Source of the DNA: an uncultured Oscillospiraceae bacterium | GTDB taxonomy: Bacteria; Bacillota; Clostridia; Oscillospirales; Oscillospiraceae | NCBI GenBank assembly: GCA_934567115.1 | Contig: CAKTJA010000104.1 | Span: 1 to 5,186, forward strand | Reading direction: 5' to 3' | Length of the DNA stretch: 5,186 nucleotides | In this document: piece by piece, positions 1 through 5,186 of the stretch | Layout of the letters: every line of letters begins with the position of its first letter | Position numbering within the stretch: the stretch's first letter is position 1 | The notes under the pieces: model-generated | What the model was told of the DNA's origin: nothing | The model's database searches: none | What the model saw: only the letters and a program-made list of their open reading frames with translations | Translations under genes and position numbers: made by a program

Positions 1-373
1 GGCCGAACGCGCCGATCTTGCGGCCGGAGAGCAGGTCGGGCAGATACTTCATCTTCTGCTCCTCGGTGCCGTTCTCGAAGATGGGGGCGCAGCACAGGGA
101 GGTGTGCGCCGAAACGATGACCGCAGTGGTGCCGCAGACCTTCGCCAGCTCCTCAACGCACATGGCGTAGCTGAGAACATCGCCGCCCGCGCCGCCGTAC
201 TGCGTGGGGAAGTAAATGCCCATCATGCCGAGCTTCGCCATCTTTTCGACGGTCTCCATGGGGAAGCGCTCTTCCTCATCGATCTCCTCAGCTAAGGGCT
301 TGACTTCGGTCTCTGCGAATTCGCGGTACATTTTACGAACCAGCAGATGCTCTTTTGACAGATGGAAATCCAT
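1..373 (-). CDS. bcd: Short-chain (butyryl-CoA-type) acyl-CoA dehydrogenase, N-terminal fragment
   Basis: Only the first 124 codons are in the window; the gene runs off the left edge. The protein begins MDFHLSKEHLLVRKMYREFA and continues with features typical of clostridial butyryl-CoA dehydrogenase: VKPLAEEIDEEERFP at about 24-38, YGGAGGDVLSY at 59-69, VEELAKVCGTT at 73-83 and SAHTSLC at 88-94. This is the all-alpha N-terminal domain of the FAD-dependent acyl-CoA dehydrogenase fold. The FAD-binding TEP/TNG motifs and the catalytic glutamate would lie outside the window. Family members act in the cytoplasm, oxidising acyl-CoA or, with electron-transferring flavoprotein, reducing crotonyl-CoA to butyryl-CoA. 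The ATG at 371-373 is preceded by a good ribosome site (GAAGGAG, complement of 384-390). The gene has its own promoter and follows the rny terminator, so it is probably not co-transcribed with rny. Chain-length specificity cannot be proved from this fragment, so the symbol is by resemblance. Confidence 0.88.
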   Translation of the reverse strand, partial: MDFHLSKEHLLVRKMYREFAETEVKPLAEEIDEEERFPMETVEKMAKLGMMGIYFPTQYGGAGGDVLSYAMCVEELAKVCGTTAVIVSAHTSLCCAPIFENGTEEQKMKYLPDLLSGRKIGAFG

Positions 374-408
374 AGTCTTTTTGCTCCTTCACTATAAAAA
401 TATTTGGA

Positions 409-426
409 TTGTCTATTTTTTCACAA
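409..426 (-). promoter_or_regulatory. Candidate Rex (redox regulator) operator in the bcd leader
   Basis: The 18-bp sequence on the plus strand is TTGTCTATTTTTTCACAA. It has perfect TTGT/ACAA outer arms and fits the established Rex consensus TTGTTAAnnnnTTAACAA at 11 of 14 defined positions. Rex is the NADH/NAD+-sensing repressor that controls butyrate, alcohol and fermentation genes in many Clostridia, and bcd-type operons are classic targets. The site lies between the predicted -10 box and the ribosome site, roughly +13 to +30 of the transcript, where a bound repressor would block elongation. The sequence match is seen directly; binding is inferred. An AT-rich leader could produce part of this match by chance. 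Confidence 0.5.
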
Positions 427-445
427 ATCGGTTTCGCTTTGTCCC

Positions 446-474
446 ATTATAAACTTTCCGTACAGAATACGCAA
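446..474 (-). promoter_or_regulatory. Predicted sigma-A promoter of the acyl-CoA dehydrogenase gene
   Basis: Read on the minus strand there is a consensus -10 TATAAT (complement of 446-451) and, 17 bp upstream, a weak -35 TTGCGT (complement of 469-474). The predicted transcript would start near 439, giving a leader of about 65 nt that contains the Rex-like palindrome and the ribosome site. The -10 is perfect, while the -35 keeps only the TTG. Confidence 0.55.
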
Positions 475-476
475 GG

Positions 477-511
477 GAAACTCGCAAATCAATTCCGGAT
501 TTGCAAGTTTC
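477..511. repeat. Imperfect inverted repeat upstream of the bcd promoter
   Basis: GAAACT-c-GCAAATC (477-490) pairs with GATTTGC-a-AGTTTC (498-511). That is 13 base pairs with one mismatch and a 7-nt loop. It sits immediately upstream of the predicted -35 box, at about -38 to -72. No T-tract follows on either strand, so it is not a normal terminator. It may be a regulator site or a small intergenic palindrome. Confidence 0.5.
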
Positions 512-562
512 ACCAAATAAAGAACGGCGTTTTTGTCCCTTTTGCCCTTTTTGTGAAGGAAT

Positions 563-606
563 CCCTTCATTTTCGGAATCCACAGCATCCGGCTTCCGAA
601 TGAGGG
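563..606. repeat. Bulged inverted repeat in the rny-bcd intergenic region
   Basis: Positions 563-578 (CCCTTCATTTTCGGAA) can pair with 594-606 (TTCCGAATGAGGG), giving 13 base pairs interrupted by a 1-nt and a 2-nt bulge around a 15-nt loop. A competing smaller hairpin, TGAAGG-AATC-CCTTCA, spans 554-569. Neither is followed by a convincing T-tract. The rest of 374-610 holds no gene I can support, only the bcd leader, its promoter and these palindromes. Confidence 0.35.
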
Positions 607-610
607 GCGC

Positions 611-641
611 AAAAAAACTTCGGGGCGGAATCGCCCCGAAG
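611..641 (-). terminator. Rho-independent terminator of rny
   Basis: On the minus strand CTTCGGGGCG pairs perfectly with CGCCCCGAAG (10 bp) around a 4-nt ATTC loop, followed directly by seven T residues (complement of 611-617). The stem begins 4 nt after the rny stop codon. This is a textbook intrinsic terminator and separates rny from the downstream acyl-CoA dehydrogenase. Confidence 0.93.
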
Positions 642-645
642 CTCT

Positions 646-2196
646 TTATTTCGCATATTCGATCACTTTGGTTTCCCGCAGGACATGGACCTTGATCTGT
701 CCCGGGTACTCAAGCTCGCTTTCGATGCGCTTGGCAAGCTCGCGCGCGAGGAGGACCATCTCGTCCTCGCTGACCTGCTCGGGCTTGACCATCACGCGGA
801 CCTCGCGTCCGGCCTGAATGGCATAGGAGGTATCGACGCCGGGATAGGAGCCGGTGATCTCCTCAAGCTTTTCCAGACGCTTGATGTAGTTTTCCAGATT
901 TTCGCGCCGTGCGCCGGGGCGGGCGGCGGAGACCGCGTCGGCCGCCTGGACCAGACAGGCCACGACGGTCGTCGGCTCCACGTCGTTGTGGTGCGCCTGC
1001 ACCGCGTGGATCACGTCGTCGCGCTCGCGGTACTTGCGCAGGAACTCCACGCCGAGGGCGACATGCGTGCCCTCCAGCTCGTGATCGACGGCCTTGCCGA
1101 TGTCGTGCAGAAGACCGGCGCGCTTGGCCAGGGCCACGTCCGCGCCCAGCTCGGCGGCCATCATCCCCGCGAGGTGGGACACCTCGATGGAATGCTGAAG
1201 CACGTTCTGCCCGTAGCTCGTGCGGTAGTGCAGACGGCCGAGCATCTTCACAAGCTCGGGATGCAGACCGCGCACGCCGGTTTCGAGCACGGCGCGCTCG
1301 CCCTCGGACTTGATGACGGCGTCCACCTCGCGGCGGGCCTTGGCGACCATCTCTTCAATGTGGGTCGGGTGGATGCGTCCGTCGGCGATCAGCTTTTCAA
1401 GCGCCAGCCGCGCGATCTCGCGGCGCACCGGCTCGAAGCAGGAGACGGTGATCGCCTCGGGCGTGTCGTCGATGATGAGGTCCACGCCGGTGAGCGTTTC
1501 GATGGTGCGGATGTTGCGGCCCTCGCGGCCGATGATGCGGCCCTTCATCTCGTCATTGGGCAGGGGAACCACGCTGACGGTGATCTCGGCGACATGATCC
1601 GCGGCGCAGCGCTGAATGGCGGAGGCCACGACCTCGCGGGCGTACTGGTCGGCCTCGTCCTTGGCGCGCGCTTCGATCTCCTTGATCTTCAGCGCGGTCT
1701 CATGCGTGACCTCGGACTCGACCTGTTCGATCAGATACTTCTTCGCGTCGTCCGCCGTAAAGCCGGAGATGCGCTCGAGCATCTCGGTCTGGCTGCGCTT
1801 GATGATCTTGATCTCTTCATTCTCCTTGTCCAGCGCGGCATGCTTCTGGGCAAGGGCTTCTTCCTTCTTTTCGATCGCATCGGTCTTGCGGTCGATGCTC
1901 TCTTCCTTCTGCTGCAGGCGGCGTTCCTGCTTTTGCAGGTCCGCGCGGCGTTCCTTTTCTTCCTTCTCGTATTCCTTGCGGGAGCGGAGGATCTCCTCCT
2001 TCGCCTCCAGCGTGGCCTCGCGCTTCTTGCTCTCCGCACTCTTGATTGCGTCGTTTATGATGCGAAGCGCCTCGTCCTCGGCATTGGCGATTTTTTCCCT
2101 GTCGTTTTTCGCTTTTTTGTTCCGATACAGAATACAAGCAAGAATACCAATGAGAAGCCCCGCCGCCGCCCCGATGATGAGGCTGGTGAAGTCCAT
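646..2196 (-). CDS. rny: Ribonuclease Y
   Basis: RNase Y is the membrane-anchored endoribonuclease that starts bulk mRNA decay in Firmicutes. The 516-residue protein has the family's usual length and domain order. A single N-terminal membrane segment (about 5-24) is followed by a long charged coiled coil (about 28-200). The KH RNA-binding domain (about 206-270) carries the GxxG loop in IIGREGRN at 221-228. The HD phosphohydrolase domain follows (about 330-425), with H335, the diagnostic H364-D365 in LLHDIGKA, H402/H403 and D420 as likely metal ligands. The C-terminal region ends VIEYAK, as in relatives. All expected catalytic elements are present. The ATG start (2194-2196) has an AGGAGG ribosome site (complement of 2203-2208) with a 6-nt gap. 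The gene is transcribed alone from a strong promoter, divergently from metK, and ends at a strong terminator. Confidence 0.97.
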   Translation of the reverse strand: MDFTSLIIGAAAGLLIGILACILYRNKKAKNDREKIANAEDEALRIINDAIKSAESKKREATLEAKEEILRSRKEYEKEEKERRADLQKQERRLQQKEESIDRKTDAIEKKEEALAQKHAALDKENEEIKIIKRSQTEMLERISGFTADDAKKYLIEQVESEVTHETALKIKEIEARAKDEADQYAREVVASAIQRCAADHVAEITVSVVPLPNDEMKGRIIGREGRNIRTIETLTGVDLIIDDTPEAITVSCFEPVRREIARLALEKLIADGRIHPTHIEEMVAKARREVDAVIKSEGERAVLETGVRGLHPELVKMLGRLHYRTSYGQNVLQHSIEVSHLAGMMAAELGADVALAKRAGLLHDIGKAVDHELEGTHVALGVEFLRKYRERDDVIHAVQAHHNDVEPTTVVACLVQAADAVSAARPGARRENLENYIKRLEKLEEITGSYPGVDTSYAIQAGREVRVMVKPEQVSEDEMVLLARELAKRIESELEYPGQIKVHVLRETKVIEYAK

Positions 2197-2253
2197 TTGA
2201 TTCCTCCTGTGTTCATTTTCCCTTGAAAATCGGGCAAAATTGAATCAACAAAA

Positions 2254-2273
2254 GGGGAAGCCCCTTCTTCCCC
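2254..2273 (-). other. Hairpin in the rny 5' leader, attenuator-like
   Basis: On the minus strand GGGGAAG pairs with CTTCCCC (7 bp) around AAGGGG and is followed by TTTTGTTG. An alternative fold pairs AAGGGG with CCCCTT around CTT, using partly the same bases. It lies inside the roughly 90-nt leader between the predicted rny promoter and the start codon. The hairpin is visible; a regulatory role, such as premature termination or mRNA stability control, is inferred. The T-tract is interrupted, so it would be a weak terminator. Confidence 0.4.
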
Positions 2274-2292
2274 CTCCATAAATCCACGGAAT

Positions 2293-2321
2293 ATTGTAAC
2301 TGTTTTCTCAGGACGTGTCAA
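2293..2321 (-). promoter_or_regulatory. Sigma-A promoter of rny
   Basis: On the minus strand a perfect -35 TTGACA (complement of 2316-2321) is followed after exactly 17 bp by -10 TACAAT (complement of 2293-2298). Transcription would start near 2286 and give a leader of about 90 nt. It is back-to-back with the metK promoter. Confidence 0.85.
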
Positions 2322-2359
2322 GAAAAAATGTGGCGGAGCGCGCTTTTGTAAAAATGCGG

Positions 2360-2388
2360 TTGACAAATCGGCGGAATGCGGCTAAAAT
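2360..2388 (+). promoter_or_regulatory. Sigma-A promoter of metK
   Basis: A perfect -35 TTGACA (2360-2365) and -10 TAAAAT (2383-2388) are separated by exactly 17 bp. The predicted start near 2395 lies about 17 nt before the riboswitch aptamer, so the aptamer is fully transcribed. Confidence 0.88.
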
Positions 2389-2411
2389 ATACTCCGATTT
2401 ACAAGTGAATA

Positions 2412-2504
2412 CTTCATCAAGAGTGGCGGAGGGAACGGCCCGATGATGCCACGGCAACCTGCGATGCAAGGTGCCAAATCCGGCGAACGAATCGAAAGAT
2501 GAGG
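2412..2504 (+). promoter_or_regulatory. SAM-I (S-box) riboswitch aptamer
   Basis: The stretch matches the conserved SAM-I aptamer, which binds S-adenosylmethionine and ends transcription of methionine/SAM genes. P1 is CTTCATC (2412-2418) with GATGAGG (2498-2504). The conserved CAAGAG follows P1. P2 is GTGGC (2423-2427) with GCCAC (2448-2452), enclosing the kink-turn and the GGCCCGATGA segment. P3 is ACCT (2457-2460) with AGGT (2469-2472), followed by the conserved GCCAAATCC. P4 is short: CGA (2484-2486) with TCG (2492-2494). The diagnostic GAAAGATG leads into P1. It sits 83 nt upstream of the SAM synthetase gene, giving product-feedback control. Confidence 0.95.
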
Positions 2505-2521
2505 GAAGGCAGAAATTTTTT

Positions 2522-2550
2522 GCGCTCGGTCGTTCGGCTGAGCGCTTTTT
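2522..2550 (+). terminator. Expression-platform terminator of the SAM-I riboswitch
   Basis: GCGCTC (2522-2527) pairs with GAGCGC (2540-2545). The stem can extend inward with G-U/G-C/U-G/C-G pairs (2528-2531 with 2536-2539) to a GTTC loop, and TTTTT follows (2546-2550). A competing antiterminator is available: CGAACGA (2484-2490, aptamer P4) is complementary to TCGTTCG (2530-2536), and CGA (2493-2495) to TCG (2526-2528). High SAM should hold P4/P1 and free the terminator. The terminator is clear; the antiterminator is my hand-drawn inference. Confidence 0.88.
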
Positions 2551-2586
2551 CGTGTTCCCACAAGAAAAAGAAAGGAAAGTGTATTT

Positions 2587-3765
<1,179 letters not shown>

Positions 3766-3824
3766 GGCTCCGGAGAGCGGCTCGGCTTCTTCAAACGCGG
3801 CGCGCATTTTTTCAGTACGCTTAA

Positions 3825-3850
3825 AGGGACGGCGCAAAAGCGCCGTCCCT
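3825..3850. repeat. Perfect GC-rich hairpin downstream of metK
   Basis: AGGGACGGCGC (3825-3835) and GCGCCGTCCCT (3840-3850) form an 11-bp perfect stem with an AAAA loop, 59 nt after the metK stop. No T-tract follows on the plus strand. On the minus strand only TTAAGCG follows. It resembles the stem of an intrinsic terminator without the U-tract, and may protect the metK 3' end or act as a weak terminator for minus-strand transcription. Confidence 0.55.
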
Positions 3851-3944
3851 GAAGCCGTCAATAAAGCGGCACATTCCCTGTAACGGTAAGGAAGAGTGTG
3901 CGCGGGAAACCCAAGAGGGGGTGTCCTGCGCCATTGAGATCAAC

Positions 3945-3977
3945 GGTTTTCAGAACTTTTTCAAAGTTCTGAAAACC
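3945..3977. repeat. Perfect 15-bp AT-rich palindrome
   Basis: GGTTTTCAGAACTTT (3945-3959) is the exact reverse complement of AAAGTTCTGAAAACC (3963-3977) around a 3-nt TTC loop. AAC (3942-3944) and GTT (3979-3981) could add three more pairs past a one-base bulge. There is no adjacent T-tract on either strand, so this is not a standard terminator. Its length and perfection, and a composition unlike its surroundings, fit a dispersed intergenic repeat or a structured RNA element. Nothing in the window shows a second copy. Confidence 0.7.
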
Positions 3978-4014
3978 TGTTCGGCGGGGAGAAAAAAATT
4001 TTCGACACGCTGAA

Positions 4015-4054
4015 CCCCCGTTTTCCCGAGAAAACGGGGGCTTTTATCTTTTTT
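4015..4054 (+). terminator. Intrinsic terminator downstream of metK
   Basis: CCCCCGTTTTC (4015-4025) pairs perfectly with GAAAACGGGGG (4030-4040) around CCGA. CTTTTATCTTTTTT follows, giving a good U-rich tail on the plus strand. It lies about 250 nt beyond the metK stop, so it ends either a long metK 3' UTR or a separate small RNA from 3766-4014. On the minus strand the stem is followed by TTCAGCG, so it would terminate the VWA gene poorly. Confidence 0.85.
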
Positions 4055-4077
4055 GAAGATTTTCCGAACGCCGGAGC

Positions 4078-5186
4078 CTATCGGCTTGCCAGAAGCTTTT
4101 TCATGCCCCGGCCGAGGCCGTCCACGCTCAGCGGGAACATTTCGATCAGCCGCGCGATATAGCCGTAGCTCTGCCCCCAGTAGCCGCCGGGCCTCGGCGG
4201 CTCCTCCGGGTTGAGCCAGATCAGATGGTCGTACTGCTCGCGGAAGCGGCCCAGCCAGTCAAGACCGGAGAGAGCCGCGCCGTCCGTGCGGAAATCGCGC
4301 CGCTTTTCCATCAGCTCGTACATGTCCATCAGCGCGTCGCCGACGAAGATGACCTTGTAGTCGCTTCCGAAATTCCGAAGCACCCACTCGGTCGGAACGC
4401 TGTGCTCACGGTACATGCGCGGGTCGGTGTAGACCGAGGAATAGACGCAGTTGTGGAAATAGTAAACGTGCAGCTCCTTAAAATGGTTGGACTGGCGCGC
4501 GGCCTGAAACAGCATGGAGCAAAGCCCGGAATAGTAGCTCATCGACCCGCCCGAGTCCATCAGCATCAGGACCTTGACGGTGTTGCGGCGCGGGCGCTTA
4601 TAGCGCACCGACAGCGTGCCCGCGTTGTCGCAGGTGCTGCGGACCGTGCCGTCCACGTCGAACTCCGTCCGCTCGCCCAGCGACTGATCCGAGTACTGCC
4701 GCAGCAGGCGGAACGCCATCTGGAACTGGCGCACGTCAAGCGTGTTGTCGCGGCGGAAGTCGCGGAACCGCCGCTCTCCCGCGACCTGAAAGGCGCGGCG
4801 GTAGCGGCTCTCTCCGCCGACGCGGATCCCCCGTGGATTGTGGCCCGAGTTGCCGAAGAAGGAAAAGCCGTTCGTCCCGATCCAGTACGAGCCGCCGTTG
4901 TGCTCCTCGGTCTGCTCGCGCAGACGCTCTTCAAACATTTTAAGGATTTCGTCCACGTTCTTTTCGTCGCAGCCCTGCGCGAGCAGAAACGCGCGGAACT
5001 CCTCCATCGCGTTCTGCGGGTGGTTGAGCCAGTTCATCAGCTCATCCGGCAGAAGCTCGGAGGGGAAGGGAACGTCCCGGAAGTATTCAAGAAAGGCGGC
5101 GTCGAACCGGTCGTAGTCCGCCTCGCTCTTGACGAGCACGGCGCGGCAGAGGTCGTAAAAGCCCGTCAGCGTCGAGCGGTGCAGCC
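4078..5186 (-). CDS. VWA domain-containing CoxE-like protein, 5' end outside the window
   Basis: A von Willebrand factor A protein of the CoxE-like family; 368 residues are visible before the TAG stop. An internal GTG at 5137-5139 could be taken as a start, but the frame stays open to the edge and the upstream residues LHRSTLTGFYDLCRA run straight into VLVKSEADYDRFD, as in full-length relatives. The true start therefore lies beyond 5186. The N-terminal half is helical and charged, with a Gly/Ser/Phe-rich linker near 4840-4900 (SYWIGTNGFSFFGNSG). The VWA domain has the metal-site (MIDAS-like) motif LMLMDSGGSM, its aspartate encoded at 4555-4557, followed by the family-typical HVYYFHNCVY and a FVGDALM segment. 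Relatives are cytoplasmic, are commonly encoded beside a MoxR-type AAA+ ATPase, and are thought to act with it as a chaperone or metal-cofactor insertion pair. That partner would be upstream, outside this window. The specific client is unknown. Confidence 0.88.
   Translation of the reverse strand, partial: LHRSTLTGFYDLCRAVLVKSEADYDRFDAAFLEYFRDVPFPSELLPDELMNWLNHPQNAMEEFRAFLLAQGCDEKNVDEILKMFEERLREQTEEHNGGSYWIGTNGFSFFGNSGHNPRGIRVGGESRYRRAFQVAGERRFRDFRRDNTLDVRQFQMAFRLLRQYSDQSLGERTEFDVDGTVRSTCDNAGTLSVRYKRPRRNTVKVLMLMDSGGSMSYYSGLCSMLFQAARQSNHFKELHVYYFHNCVYSSVYTDPRMYREHSVPTEWVLRNFGSDYKVIFVGDALMDMYELMEKRRDFRTDGAALSGLDWLGRFREQYDHLIWLNPEEPPRPGGYWGQSYGYIARLIEMFPLSVDGLGRGMKKLLASR

Noticed and set aside
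618..641. The rny terminator hairpin as a bidirectional terminator
   Set aside because: The T-tract exists only on the minus strand. On the plus strand the stem is followed by CTCTTTATTTC, which is weak, and no plus-strand gene ends here.
409..695. Several 63-64-codon frames on both strands in the rny-bcd intergenic region
   Set aside because: They overlap the bcd promoter, palindromes and the rny terminator, and lack ribosome sites and recognisable sequence.
685..2226. A 513-codon open frame on the plus strand opposite rny
   Set aside because: It is antisense to a complete, motif-perfect RNase Y gene. The peptide is a low-complexity, Leu/Asp/Gly/Arg-rich composition with no recognisable domain. 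Long antisense frames are expected in GC-biased coding DNA.
2055..2366. A minus-strand 103-codon frame across the rny start and leader
   Set aside because: It overlaps rny in another frame, spans the rny promoter and leader, and has no recognisable product.
3895..4010. Possible small peptides after metK, including a GTG frame at 3898 behind AAGGAAG
   Set aside because: The GTG frame stops after about 13 codons. The longer frame through the AT-rich palindrome has no good start or ribosome site and simply translates the inverted repeat.
3766..4077. GCTCCGG just after the metK stop and its inverse CCGGAGC just after the VWA stop, resembling terminal inverted repeats of a 311-bp element
   Set aside because: Only 7 bp match, there are no target-site duplications, and the ends coincide with the stop codons of two core genes. 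Chance is the simpler explanation.

Overview
The window looks like ordinary core chromosome from a moderately GC-rich member of the Clostridia, probably an Oscillospiraceae/Ruminococcaceae-type gut anaerobe. The clues are a butyryl-CoA-dehydrogenase-type acyl-CoA dehydrogenase, a Firmicutes-type membrane-anchored RNase Y, a SAM-I (S-box) riboswitch in front of metK, GC-rich coding sequence and AT-rich intergenic DNA. The assignment rests on gene content and similarity recalled from memory, not on a search.

Layout from left to right: the N-terminal part of an acyl-CoA dehydrogenase (minus, 1-373, running off the left edge), with its own promoter, an 18-bp Rex-like palindrome in its leader and an upstream inverted repeat. 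Next comes a textbook intrinsic terminator (611-641) that closes rny (minus, 646-2196, complete). The rny and metK genes diverge from a 390-bp intergenic region with two back-to-back sigma-A-type promoters, both with 17-bp spacers. The metK side carries a complete SAM-I riboswitch and its expression-platform terminator. metK (plus, 2587-3765) is complete. A gene-free stretch of about 310 bp follows, with three strong hairpins, the last being an intrinsic terminator on the plus strand. The right end holds a VWA/CoxE-like protein (minus, 4078-5186) whose true start lies beyond the window.

The genes do not form one operon or one pathway. They are four separate transcription units: fatty-acyl/butyrate metabolism, mRNA turnover, S-adenosylmethionine synthesis and a VWA protein that usually partners a MoxR-type AAA+ ATPase. 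The informative content is regulatory. metK is predicted to be switched off by its own product through the riboswitch, and the acyl-CoA dehydrogenase may be redox-controlled by Rex. I found no mobile element, CRISPR array, tRNA or rRNA, and no convincing undescribed multi-gene system. The best second-look items are the Rex-like site, the riboswitch antiterminator pairing, the rny leader hairpin and the hairpin cluster downstream of metK.
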